DNA of 11,324 bases from an uncultured beta proteobacterium (GCA_903924715.1 CAIYCP010000391.1:1-11324); one strand, 5' to 3'. Positions 1 through 7,498 are shown, counted from the first letter of the stretch. The notes: generated by a model not told the origin, from the letters alone. Made by a program: numbers and translations.

Positions 1-1077
1 CTCGTTAAAAACTATGACGACACGCCGGCAGTTCGCGGTATTGATCTAGAGATTGCCGACAAAGAGTTTTTAGTGTTGGTTGGTCCCTCAGGCTGCGGCA
101 AAAGTACAACCCTTCGAATGATCGCCGGGTTAGAAGACATTACGAGTGGCGATATCCTGATCGGCGATCACGTGGTGAATGATGTGCCGCCCAAAGACCG
201 AGACATTGCGATGGTTTTTCAAAACTATGCGCTGTATCCTCATATGACAGTCTTTGAGAATATGTCCTTTGGCTTGCGTCTAAAAAAAGTACCCAAGCCT
301 CAGATAACAGAGCGAGTCAACGCGGCAGCTAAGATTCTGGATATTACAGAACTCTTGCAGCGTAAACCTAAACAACTTTCTGGCGGACAGCGTCAACGAG
401 TTGCCATGGGCCGAGCCATTGTCAGAGACCCCAAAGTATTTTTATTTGATGAACCCTTATCGAATCTAGATGCCAAGCTAAGGGTGCAGATGCGCACCGA
501 GATTAAACGCGTGCATCAAAAAGTCAAGACCACGACGGTGTATGTCACGCATGATCAGGTCGAGGCGATGACGTTGGCCGATAGAGTCGTTGTCATGAAT
601 GCTGGGCGCATTGAGCAAGTCGGTACCCCACAAGAGCTTTATCATTTTCCAGCGACTAAATTTGTAGCGGGTTTTATTGGTTCGCCTTCAATGAACTTTA
701 TACCTTGTAGGCTTGAAGACAGCTCGGGTCAGTTGATGGTTCGGCTAAACGATCAAATTGTCTTTCCGGTTCCGCAAGAGAAGGCAATGCGCTATCGCGA
801 CTATTTGAGCAGTACATCTTTACTGTTTGGGCTACGTCCTGAACATATCATGGAGCAACGGCCGCACCGTGAGCCTGGGCACCATAACTTTGAAGTCGTG
901 CTAGAGGTCACAGAGCCTATGGGGATGGAGACCATGGTTTATTTTCTGCTTCAAGGTGTTGAAGTGTGCGGCAGAGTGAACCCTCTTGCGGGTGCCCAAG
1001 CTGGGCAAGCTATCACCCTGGTTGCGGATCTGACAAATATGCATTTGATTGACGAGGTGTCTGGCACAGTGCTTTGA
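1..1077 (+). CDS. ABC importer ATP-binding subunit, MalK/UgpC type (5' end outside window)
   Basis: Cytoplasmic ATPase that powers an ABC importer. The frame is open from base 1 (LVKNYDDTPAVRGIDLEI...), so the start codon lies left of the window; 358 codons are visible against roughly 360 for the family, so only a few residues are missing. Numbering from the first visible codon, Walker A GPSGCGKST is at 28-36, the Q-loop glutamine at 74, signature LSGGQ at 126-130, Walker B VFLFDE at 146-151 and the H-loop histidine at 184. The last ~120 residues form the TOBE/OB-fold regulatory region expected of MalK-type (CUT1) ATPases, which serve sugar, glycerol-phosphate or polyol importers. All catalytic motifs are intact. 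The next gene encodes a binding protein of a different importer class (HAAT) 47 bp downstream, so the cognate permeases and receptor probably lie upstream, outside the window. The substrate cannot be told from the sequence. Confidence 0.95.
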   Translation, partial: LVKNYDDTPAVRGIDLEIADKEFLVLVGPSGCGKSTTLRMIAGLEDITSGDILIGDHVVNDVPPKDRDIAMVFQNYALYPHMTVFENMSFGLRLKKVPKPQITERVNAAAKILDITELLQRKPKQLSGGQRQRVAMGRAIVRDPKVFLFDEPLSNLDAKLRVQMRTEIKRVHQKVKTTTVYVTHDQVEAMTLADRVVVMNAGRIEQVGTPQELYHFPATKFVAGFIGSPSMNFIPCRLEDSSGQLMVRLNDQIVFPVPQEKAMRYRDYLSSTSLLFGLRPEHIMEQRPHREPGHHNFEVVLEVTEPMGMETMVYFLLQGVEVCGRVNPLAGAQAGQAITLVADLTNMHLIDEVSGTVL

Positions 1078-1124
1078 AGGCGTTTGCGTGCGCAATTTGT
1101 ACCTACCCAATAGGAGAATTAAAA

Positions 1125-2339
1125 ATGAATAAAACGATACCGTTGCTGTCTGGTTTATTGTTTGTTGCGCAGCTGTGCTTTGGGGTGTCTCAGGCGCAAG
1201 GTCAAAAGCAGTATGACGTCGGTGCTACGGATACTGAAATTATCATCGGAAATGTGATGGCATATTCTGGTCCGGCATCAGCTTATGGCTCGATTGGTAA
1301 ATCGATAAACGCTTATTTCGAAAAAATCAATGCCGAGGGTGGCATCAACGGACGTAAGATCAAGTTTATTTCTTACGATGACGGTTATCAGCCACCCAAA
1401 AGTCTCGAACAGACAAGAAAATTAGTCGAGCAGGATAAGGTGTTGTTTGTTTTTGCGAGCCTTGGAACCGCGCAAAACTCGGCAGTCCACAAGTATCTAA
1501 ACAGCAAAGCGGTACCGCAACTGTTTGTCGCGACCGGAGCCACTAAATTTGGAGACCAAAAAAACTTTCCTTGGACGATGGGTTGGCAACCAAACTATCA
1601 AGCCGAAGCCTCTATTTATGCAACGCATCTGTTAGAAACGAATCCGAACGCCAAGGTTGCAGTGCTGTATCAAAATGATGACTACGGTAAGGACTATTTA
1701 AAGGGGTTTGAAGATACGCTTGGCGACAAAGCTAAATCGATGATTATCGCTAAGACGAGCTATGAAGTTGCAGACCCGACCATTGATAGCCAGTTGATTA
1801 ATCTTAAAGCCTCAGGTGCCGATACTTTTTTAAATATCACGACCCCAAAGTTTGCGGCACAGGCAATCAAAAAGGTAGCCGAGCTTGGCTGGAAACCAGT
1901 GCATTATTTAAACGCAGTTTCAGCCTCAGCAGGCGCAGTATTTATACCTGCAGGTGCTGAAAATGGAATTGGTATTCTCACCGCTCAGTACGAAAAGGAT
2001 CCTACAGATCCTCAGTGGGCAGATACAAAAGAATTTAAAGACTGGCGCGACTTCATGCAAAAATATTATCCCCAGGGGGATGTAAAAGATATTTTTACGG
2101 TTTTTGGTTATAACCAGGCGCAGACATTGGTTGAAGTACTAAAAAAATGCGGTAACGATTTGACGCGTAAAAATGTGATGAAACAAGCGGCCGACCTCAA
2201 AGACTTACGGCTGCCGATGTTGCTGCCGGGAGTTAACATTGAAACTGCCTCAGACGATTTTTTTCCAATTGAACGGCAGCAACTCAGCCGATGGAATGGT
2301 AAAAGCCTCATCTTGTTTGGAAAGATTTACGGCAAGTAG
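1125..2339 (+). CDS. Periplasmic substrate-binding protein, branched-chain amino acid (HAAT) ABC type
   Basis: A 404-residue Peripla_BP_6/LivJ-like receptor. The frame could start at a TTG at 1074 overlapping the ATPase stop, but that adds 17 residues before a standard signal peptide. The ATG at 1125 follows a good Shine-Dalgarno (TAGGAGAA at 1111-1118) and opens with MNKTIPLLSGLLFVAQLCFG, a basic n-region plus hydrophobic core, with likely cleavage near VSQA-QG. The mature part has the family's opening (DTEIIIGNVMAYSGPAS), the EGGINGRKI segment, a ligand-pocket-type FASLGTAQN segment, and YQNDDYGKDYLKG starting the second lobe. Members bind branched-chain amino acids, amides, urea or aromatic acids; the ligand here is undetermined. 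No LivH/M/F/G partners are present. It may be co-transcribed with the upstream ATPase by spacing, although that ATPase belongs to another importer class. Confidence 0.92.
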   Translation: MNKTIPLLSGLLFVAQLCFGVSQAQGQKQYDVGATDTEIIIGNVMAYSGPASAYGSIGKSINAYFEKINAEGGINGRKIKFISYDDGYQPPKSLEQTRKLVEQDKVLFVFASLGTAQNSAVHKYLNSKAVPQLFVATGATKFGDQKNFPWTMGWQPNYQAEASIYATHLLETNPNAKVAVLYQNDDYGKDYLKGFEDTLGDKAKSMIIAKTSYEVADPTIDSQLINLKASGADTFLNITTPKFAAQAIKKVAELGWKPVHYLNAVSASAGAVFIPAGAENGIGILTAQYEKDPTDPQWADTKEFKDWRDFMQKYYPQGDVKDIFTVFGYNQAQTLVEVLKKCGNDLTRKNVMKQAADLKDLRLPMLLPGVNIETASDDFFPIERQQLSRWNGKSLILFGKIYGK

Positions 2340-2479
2340 TCAGAAGCCTCTTACGCTTAATACCTCATCAAGACTTCCCTCTATAGGAAAACCCCATCAC
2401 CCCTCATTGTTTTTAAGCTTAGTATGGTTTGGTATTGAAAAAACTCAGCAAAACTAATTAATAAAAAATGGAGTATTCA

Positions 2480-3808
2480 ATGACGACATCCACCTCAAAC
2501 GGTGCTGGTAAAACACCTGCATTACGCGTAATTCTTACAGCAAGCGTAGGGTCAGCTCTCGAGTGGTACGACTTCTTTTTATACGGCACAGCCGCGGCGT
2601 TGGTGTTTGGAGATCTGTTTTTTCCTAAGAGCGATCCTTTAGTTGGCACCTTACTCGCGTTTCTAACCTTTGGTGTTGGCTTTGTTGTACGGCCTTTGGG
2701 TGGAATTATTTTCGGCATAATGGGAGATCGCTACGGACGTAAGCCGGTGCTAGTGATCACCTTGTTAATGATTGGCATTGGCACAACGGCGATCGGTTTA
2801 TTGCCCACCTATGAGACAGCAGGTTATTGGGCTCCGGTAATGCTCGTGTCACTTCGAGTGTTACAGGGCTTAGGCGCAGGTGCTGAATATGGCGGCGCGG
2901 TGATTTTTCTTGTCGAAAACGCGCCCGCGAACAGGCGCGGATTTTGGGGTGGCTTTGCTCCCCTAGGTGTGTCAGTCGGAAATCTTTTAGCGGCAGGCGC
3001 CTTTGCGCTTGTCAGCCTGTTGCCGCGCGCAGAACAATTAGCCTGGGGTTGGAGGGTTCCGTTTTTAGCCAGTATTCTTCTGGTCGGAGTCGGGATATAT
3101 GTGCGCCTGCGAGTGACCGAAACTCCGGTCTTCACCGAGGCTGTGCTTAAGCGCGGTAAGGTTGAACGCAATCCGGCTACCGCTGCATTACGGATGCATC
3201 CACGAAACTTTATGGTGGTGCTCGGCTCGCGCCTTGCTGAGAACGGTTTAGGTTATCTGTTTCCAGTGTTCGGTCTCAGTTACGTGATCAATACCCTTGG
3301 TGTGCCGCGCCAAGAGGCGCTAAGTGCTTTGATGCTTGCCTTTGTGATCGAACTTTTCACCATACTCGGTTTCGCTGCCTTGTCGGATAAGATCGGCAGA
3401 AAACCGGTATACATGTTCGGAGCGCTTTCCGGTGTTGCGCTCGCCTTTCCTTTCTTCTGGATGGTGGGTACTAAAGAGTGGCTCTGGATCGCCTTGGCGT
3501 TCATCTTAGCCAGAGCGTGGGTGACGGCCGCAATGTTTGGCCCGCAGGCGGCTTATTTTGCCGAGCTTTTTCCTCCGCAAAGGCGCTTCGCCGGTTTTGC
3601 TTTTACTCGCGAACTAGGGTCGGTATTGGCGGGTGGGCCGGCACCCTTTATCGCTACGGCACTGGTTGCGTGGGCGAGTGGCGCCTGGTGGCCAGTCGCG
3701 GTTTACGTGGTTATTTTGTCGCTTCTCACAGCCTTCGCAGTGTATTGCGGTCCCGAGACCTATCAAGAGGATATTGCTGCCGACAATAGCGAACCTCGAC
3801 CAACCTGA
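2480..3808 (+). CDS. MFS transporter, metabolite:H+ symporter (MHS/ProP-KgtP-like) family
   Basis: A 442-residue, 12-helix inner-membrane carrier. I chose the ATG at 2480 rather than 2468: GGAG at 2470-2473 sits 6 nt before 2480, while nothing resembling a ribosome site precedes 2468. MHS hallmarks are visible: EWYDFFLYG at 28-36 in helix 1, the loop 2-3 motif GDRYGRKP at 82-89, the helix 4 stretch RVLQGLGAGAEYGGA at 126-140, and a second copy of the loop motif, SDKIGRKP, at 302-309. The family moves proline/betaine, 2-oxoglutarate, citrate, shikimate and aromatic acids with protons. The sequence does not identify the solute. It follows the binding protein by 140 bp and may have its own promoter; I could not define one. 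Length and motifs look intact. Confidence 0.93.
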   Translation: MTTSTSNGAGKTPALRVILTASVGSALEWYDFFLYGTAAALVFGDLFFPKSDPLVGTLLAFLTFGVGFVVRPLGGIIFGIMGDRYGRKPVLVITLLMIGIGTTAIGLLPTYETAGYWAPVMLVSLRVLQGLGAGAEYGGAVIFLVENAPANRRGFWGGFAPLGVSVGNLLAAGAFALVSLLPRAEQLAWGWRVPFLASILLVGVGIYVRLRVTETPVFTEAVLKRGKVERNPATAALRMHPRNFMVVLGSRLAENGLGYLFPVFGLSYVINTLGVPRQEALSALMLAFVIELFTILGFAALSDKIGRKPVYMFGALSGVALAFPFFWMVGTKEWLWIALAFILARAWVTAAMFGPQAAYFAELFPPQRRFAGFAFTRELGSVLAGGPAPFIATALVAWASGAWWPVAVYVVILSLLTAFAVYCGPETYQEDIAADNSEPRPT

Positions 3809-3812
3809 CTGG

Positions 3813-3833
3813 CAGGCGAAGCCTGATGTTTTT
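3813..3833 (+). terminator. Possible weak rho-independent terminator after the MFS gene
   Basis: CAGGC (3813-3817), a GAA triloop and GCCTG (3821-3825) form a short, GC-rich hairpin of the very stable GCGAAGC type. It begins 4 bp after the MFS stop and is followed by ATG then TTTTT (3829-3833), with another TTTTT at 3839-3843. The stem is only 5 bp, so termination efficiency is uncertain. Confidence 0.4.
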
Positions 3834-3850
3834 CAGTCTTTTTGGTGAGA

Positions 3851-3875
3851 TCATGCGGTTCTAGGAACCGCATGA
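3851..3875. repeat. Perfect 11-bp inverted repeat with 3-nt loop between convergent genes
   Basis: TCATGCGGTTC (3851-3861), loop TAG, GAACCGCATGA (3865-3875): all 11 pairs match. It sits between the MFS stop and the convergent membrane-protein stop at 3894. No T-run follows on either strand, so it is not a classical intrinsic terminator. It could stabilise mRNA 3' ends from either side or be a protein-binding palindrome. Confidence 0.7.
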
Positions 3876-3893
3876 GAGGTGGTCTAAACTTAC

Positions 3894-4385
3894 CTAGGTT
3901 GCTTCGGTACCGCTCAGGCGCAATGCGATTAGAGTGCCCGAGACAATCTGTGCGCAGAGCAATAAGAATGCGATGCTATTTAACGTGACAAAGTAGTTTG
4001 CAAAAGGCGAGAGCATGACTGGCATGCCAGCTTCTAGCGCGGTGTCTCTCAAATAATCCATACGAGGTATTAGCAAAAAGCTAACAATCGCAATAGAAAT
4101 CGTCAATATCAGCGATGGCAAGCGAATAGCCTTAAGTTGAGAGACCCCACGCTTAATCAAGATGTTGGCGAGGCTCAAGATGACAAAGGTGCACCCCAAC
4201 AAGTAATACGACAGCTGCTGCATCAGCAGATGCGCCATCATCCCCGCCGCCTGCGAATCCAACATTAGTAGATAGGCAACTAGGCAGCCAAGCGCTTGAA
4301 AAAAGATCGCCACAGTCATCAAGACAGCGAGTAAGCGTAGTAAGCGACAGGGGAAAAGGTATTGGTTTTTGGGATCTTCAATCAT
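3894..4385 (-). CDS. Small four-helix membrane protein (DUF4149/TMEM205-like, tentative)
   Basis: A 163-residue protein with four hydrophobic stretches at about 18-40, 53-76, 90-107 and 129-156, and no cleavable signal. Between helices 3 and 4 it carries IPRMDYLRDTAL, then a segment running into a final helix with an asparagine (FVTLNSIAFLL). That layout recalls DUF4149-type proteins, which have four helices and a P-(R)-I..LR motif before the last one, but the match is from memory and tentative. The function is unknown. The ATG at 4385 has no clear ribosome site upstream; a later methionine would cut into the first helix. It is convergent with the MFS gene and divergent from the Bug receptor gene. 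Confidence 0.75.
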   Translation of the reverse strand: MIEDPKNQYLFPCRLLRLLAVLMTVAIFFQALGCLVAYLLMLDSQAAGMMAHLLMQQLSYYLLGCTFVILSLANILIKRGVSQLKAIRLPSLILTISIAIVSFLLIPRMDYLRDTALEAGMPVMLSPFANYFVTLNSIAFLLLCAQIVSGTLIALRLSGTEAT

Positions 4386-4628
4386 GAAAAAAATGGCTAA
4401 TTCGTGCGGCGCAGTATAAAGTTTGAATCGAATTCATACTAGCGCTAAGCTGACTTTGTTTTGCTAAAAACACTACGGCGGTCACTATATTTGGCGTGGC
4501 TTGAGCGGTCGTTATAGGATTTTTCGATAAGTAATCAATTAATCAATTGTTCTCCTAGCCTCCTTAAGTAGAGTAATGTTGGGGGCTAAGAGTCGCGTCT
4601 GTCGGCCAAGTCATGATTTGGAGTAAAG

Positions 4629-5603
4629 ATGAAACGTAGAATATTTCTAAAACAAGCATCGACGATGGCAGTGGCGTTGGCCCTACCTCAAGTGGGTCGT
4701 GCGCAAGCCGACTGGCCCGCCAAGGCCATTCATATTGTCGTGCCGGTTGCACCCGGTGGCAGTATCGATATGCTGACGCGCACGCTGGCTAAACCGCTTG
4801 CCCTAGATCTTGGGCAATCAATCATCGTTGAGAATATTGCTGGCGGCGGGGGTAACATCGCCTTTGGTCAGGTTGCTCGTGCCAAGCCTGATGGCTATAC
4901 CCTCTTGATGGGGTGGGACGCCATGCTGATCAACCCAGCACTGTACCCGGTCGTACCTTTTCAAATGAATCAATACGCACCGGTGACCTTGGCGATTACT
5001 TCGCCTCAAGTGTTGGTAGTCGGCCCTAAGCTATCGGTTAAAAGCTTGAAAGAATTTTTAGACGCTGCCCGCCGCTTGTCTGGGGCGCTAAGCCTTGCGA
5101 ATGCGGGCAATGGCAGTCCAGGCCATCTGGCCGGTACCTTGCTTGAAACTGAGGCAAAAATCAAATTGACTCATGTTCCTTATAAGGGTGGCGGGCCCGC
5201 TGTTGCTGATCTGCTGGCAGGTCACGTTGATGCGCTGATGGTGACGCTGCCCGCAGCGCTACAGCACATTAAGTCAGGACGACTAGTGGCACTTGGTATG
5301 AGTTCGGCGAGTCGTTCAACTGCGGTACCTTCTATCCCAACGATTGCTGAAGCTGGCGTGCCAGGTTACGAGGTCAACTCATGGCAGGGCCTTTTTGCAC
5401 CGGCAGGCACTACCCCCGATATTATTCAAAAATTACATAAAAGCGTGACGAGCGCGTTACGCGAGCCCTCTGTCAGAGCTCAGCTTGAGGGGCAAGGCTA
5501 CGAGATTGTGGCCAGCACGCCTGATGCGTTACAGCAGCAACTGAACGTGCTGATTCCGAAGTGGGCCGAGATTGTCAAAATGTCAGGAGCAAAGCCAGAT
5601 TGA
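4629..5603 (+). CDS. Bug/TctC-family tripartite tricarboxylate transporter receptor
   Basis: A 324-residue periplasmic receptor of the Bug family, greatly expanded in Burkholderiales; members bind small carboxylates and related metabolites and feed TctAB-type membrane pairs. GGAG at 4620-4623 lies 5 nt before the ATG. The leader MKRRIFLKQAS contains a Tat-like RRxFLK motif, then a hydrophobic stretch and a likely cleavage site at GRAQA-DW. Family hallmarks are WPAKAIHIVVPVAPGGSID at the start of the mature protein, VENIAGGGGNIA, the AKPDGYTLLMG strand, HVPYKGGGPAVADLLAGHVD in the middle, and PTIAEAGVPGYEVNSWQGLFAPAGTP-like residues near the C-terminus. The length is typical and the gene looks intact. 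No tctA or tctB lies beside it, as is common for orphan Bug genes. It may act with the SDR downstream, but the two genes are convergent. Confidence 0.94.
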   Translation: MKRRIFLKQASTMAVALALPQVGRAQADWPAKAIHIVVPVAPGGSIDMLTRTLAKPLALDLGQSIIVENIAGGGGNIAFGQVARAKPDGYTLLMGWDAMLINPALYPVVPFQMNQYAPVTLAITSPQVLVVGPKLSVKSLKEFLDAARRLSGALSLANAGNGSPGHLAGTLLETEAKIKLTHVPYKGGGPAVADLLAGHVDALMVTLPAALQHIKSGRLVALGMSSASRSTAVPSIPTIAEAGVPGYEVNSWQGLFAPAGTTPDIIQKLHKSVTSALREPSVRAQLEGQGYEIVASTPDALQQQLNVLIPKWAEIVKMSGAKPD

Positions 5604-5680
5604 CAGAGGTGGTCAGCTTAGGTCGTTTAGACTTGTGCTACAAGAAAATGTAAGATAAAAAAATATCGAAGGCGATCATT

Positions 5681-5812
5681 ATGACGATTAAGAATTATTT
5701 GCCATTGTTAACGCTTTGTATGGCATCGTTATTTTCTTCAGCATCCAACGTGCAGCGCAGAACGAAGTCAATACATCACACTGCCGCCATCTACCACGAT
5801 GGTTTGCCCTGA
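5681..5812 (+). pseudogene. Orphan signal-peptide fragment, likely remnant of a secreted-protein gene
   Basis: The ATG at 5681 opens 43 codons: MTIKNYLPLLTLCMASLFSS, then ASNVQRRTK and a tail. The first ~23 residues look like a Sec signal peptide (lysine, hydrophobic core, small residues SSAS near a cleavage point). AAGG at 5669-5672 is a modest ribosome site. From 5768 on the frame runs antisense through the 3' end of the SDR gene and stops at TGA 5810-5812, with no recognisable mature domain. I read it as the 5' end of a lost gene truncated where the SDR segment begins. A genuine 43-residue secreted peptide is the alternative. Confidence 0.45.
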
Positions 5813-6526
5813 CACAAAACCCGCCATGTCAGACAGCAAATACACCGCTGTCCCGACTAAATCTTGCGGGCGTTGCTCGCGCGACAGTGCGCGCGCCTTT
5901 AAGAAGCTTTGTTGCCATTCAACCGGACGATTTTTAGTCGCATCCGTAATCACAAAGCCAGGTGCAATGACGTTGACGCGCACATTAATATTGCCGCATT
6001 CTTTCGCTAACGCCTTAGTCATGGCAAGCACCGCACCTTTGGTCGCCACGTAATGCAAATAGCCGGGTTGGCCCGCCACGGCGACCACCGAGGCGATATT
6101 CACAATCGCACCAGACTGTTGGGCGCGCATGGTCGGCATCACAGCTTTGCAACAGTGCCACACACCTTTGACATTGACGTCAAAGGTGCGATCCCAAATC
6201 TCAGATTCGATGTCTTCAAAAGGCGTGAGTTTGACCTCACGAAAATAGGCTGCATTGTTGACAAGGCCATCGATGCGACCATAGGTTTTCAGCGCATGCG
6301 CCGCCATGGCATGCACCGAGGCCTCGTTAGCCACATCCGTCTGAACAAAAGTTGCTTGACCACCTTTTTGCTGAATCGACTCGACAGTTTCATCGCCGCC
6401 GTTCATGTCGGCCACCACTACGTTTGCGCCTTGCTCAGCACAAGCGAAGGCAAAAGCTTGCCCGATACCGGTTGAAGCTCCGGTCACGATAATTGTTTTG
6501 TCTTGTAATAACGGCGTGATCATCAT
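5768..6526 (-). CDS. Short-chain dehydrogenase/reductase (classical SDR, FabG-like)
   Basis: A 252-residue cytoplasmic oxidoreductase that interconverts an alcohol and a ketone with NAD(P). The cofactor motif TGASTGIG is at 15-22. D40 at the end of the second strand (VVVADMN) favours NAD(H). NNAA is at 90-93, N118 in DVNVKG, catalytic S146 in VNIAS, and the Y159-x3-K163 pair in YVATK. PGFVITDA (189-196) and the C-terminal VSGQTIVVDGG strand complete the fold. All tetrad residues are present. Two adjacent ATGs (6526 and 6523) are possible starts. The substrate is not predictable; names such as 3-oxoacyl-ACP reductase would be over-specific. Its 3' end overlaps the orphan signal-peptide fragment. 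Confidence 0.95.
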   Translation of the reverse strand: MMITPLLQDKTIIVTGASTGIGQAFAFACAEQGANVVVADMNGGDETVESIQQKGGQATFVQTDVANEASVHAMAAHALKTYGRIDGLVNNAAYFREVKLTPFEDIESEIWDRTFDVNVKGVWHCCKAVMPTMRAQQSGAIVNIASVVAVAGQPGYLHYVATKGAVLAMTKALAKECGNINVRVNVIAPGFVITDATKNRPVEWQQSFLKARALSREQRPQDLVGTAVYLLSDMAGFVSGQTIVVDGGSVMY

Positions 6527-6681
6527 TTTTGCGTGTCTCTATCGATTCGTTGTCGTACTGGCGTCTGTGATTGGCTAGCTTCAGGCAATATAACTGCTAT
6601 TTATTGAGCCGGGTAGGGGGTATGAAAGCGGCTAATATATCGAAGCAGAGCACGCACGTATTGTTCAGCTTTTTGCACCCA

Positions 6682-6717
6682 GCGACCAAGATTAAATCCC
6701 CGCGACTAAGATCAAAT
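6682..6717. repeat. Imperfect tandem repeat, 16-bp units with 20-bp period
   Basis: GCGACCAAGATTAAAT (6682-6697) and GCGACTAAGATCAAAT (6702-6717) match at 14 of 16 positions. Starts are 20 bp apart, about two helical turns, and the second copy ends 7 bp before the ATG of the DUF5522 gene. The spacing would suit a tandem operator or side-by-side regulator sites, but no function is known. Confidence 0.6.
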
Positions 6718-6724
6718 ATTGCCA

Positions 6725-6916
6725 ATGCCAAGTATCGAAGAACTTCATCGTCGCGCCTGTGAAAAGGGCCAAGATACGTACATTGACCCCGAGTCGGGCT
6801 ACCAAGTGCTGACAAGCCAAGCCCACTTAAAGCGCGGGTTCTGCTGTGGTAGCCGCTGTCGACATTGCCCCTTTGGCTACGTTAATGTGCCAGAGGCAAA
6901 CGGAAATAAAACCTAG
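6725..6916 (+). CDS. DUF5522-type small cysteine-rich protein
   Basis: A 63-residue soluble protein of unknown function. It has the family's layout: an N-terminal helix (MPSIEELHRRACEKG), then YIDPESGYQVLTSQAHLKRG, then the cluster C40-C41-x3-C45-x2-C48-P (CCGSRCRHCPFGY) followed by a short tail. The four clustered cysteines plus H47 suggest a metal or Fe-S site, but that is inference. The in-frame TTG at 6719 would add two residues; I prefer the ATG at 6725. No Shine-Dalgarno is visible, so the start may be weak or leaderless. It is transcribed divergently from the SDR gene, with a 16-bp tandem repeat just upstream. Confidence 0.75.
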   Translation: MPSIEELHRRACEKGQDTYIDPESGYQVLTSQAHLKRGFCCGSRCRHCPFGYVNVPEANGNKT

Positions 6917-6985
6917 CGTTTTTGGGCTTTCACAGTTTTCGCAAAAGAGCTTAGATCATCGATATCAAGATCTGTTTCTCAAACA

Positions 6986-6999
6986 CGCCTACGTAGGCG
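6986..6999. repeat. Perfect 14-bp palindrome
   Basis: CGCCTACGTAGGCG is its own reverse complement. It lies in the 223-bp gap between the DUF5522 gene and the coiled-coil gene. It could be a regulator site; there is no T-run to make it a terminator. Confidence 0.6.
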
Positions 7000-7139
7000 G
7001 CGTAGCTGCTGATCACTTTCAAAGTTGTACTTGACCTCTGTCGAACTGTTGCAATCGCTAACAATTCAGTTACCAAAGATACGACTTACGCGTACTTTTT
7101 CGAATAGAAATGCCTCACAATAATGGTTAATATTTTGTG

Positions 7140-7490
7140 ATGGAAAAACGCGTGCTTACACTTGAATTAGTAGTCGAACAAAACACCAAAATGGTCGAGC
7201 GCCTTGATCGATCGATGGCGCAGCTTACCCAGGCCGTGGCTGATTTGCGGGTCGAAATGGGGAAGGGGTTCTCTGATCTGCGTCAAGAAATGGCTCACGG
7301 ACAAACCGAGCTTCGCAAAGAGATGGCCGCTGATCACGAGAAGCTACGAAATAAAATCGAAACTGTCCAAACTGAAATGCAAAAGTACGTCGATAAAAAG
7401 TTTTTCTGGCTGTTATCTGCGTATCTCACTACACTTCTCGCCGTTTTGAGTTTGTTGGCTAAATTATTTATTGACGTCTACGCGAAGTAG
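7140..7490 (+). CDS. Coiled-coil protein with 11-residue repeats and a C-terminal membrane anchor
   Basis: A 116-residue protein of unknown function. Residues ~1-88 are charged and helical; within them five consecutive 11-residue units can be aligned: DLRVEMGKGFS, DLRQEMAHGQT, ELRKEMAADHE, KLRNKIETVQT and EMQKYVDKKFF. Such hendecads predict a nearly straight coiled coil, so the protein probably forms an oligomeric stalk. A single hydrophobic helix at about 88-111 (FFWLLSAYLTTLLAVLSLLAK) ends four to six residues from the C-terminus, so the protein is probably tail-anchored with the coil in the cytoplasm. It resembles DUF1640/CCDC90-like proteins in plan only. A GTG at 7137 could add one residue; neither start has a clear ribosome site. 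The stop is 8 bp before the chimeric XRE gene, so the two may be co-transcribed. Confidence 0.7.
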   Translation: MEKRVLTLELVVEQNTKMVERLDRSMAQLTQAVADLRVEMGKGFSDLRQEMAHGQTELRKEMAADHEKLRNKIETVQTEMQKYVDKKFFWLLSAYLTTLLAVLSLLAKLFIDVYAK

Positions 7491-7498
7491 TCGCGCAA

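Noticed and set aside
1074..1124. Longer start (TTG at 1074) for the HAAT binding protein
   Set aside because: It would place 17 extra residues before a normal signal peptide; the ATG at 1125 has a clear TAGGAGAA ribosome site.
2468..2479. ATG at 2468 as start of the MFS gene
   Set aside because: No ribosome site precedes it, and its own GGAG is at the right distance for the ATG at 2480.
4533..4566. Tandem AATCAATT pair and a perfect TAAGGAGG on the minus strand upstream of the Bug gene
   Set aside because: The minus-strand Shine-Dalgarno-like run is not followed by any frame longer than a few codons, and an 8-bp AT-rich doublet is not beyond chance.
6053..6475. 140-codon plus-strand frame inside the SDR gene
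   Set aside because: It is antisense to a well-supported SDR with all catalytic motifs and has no family features.
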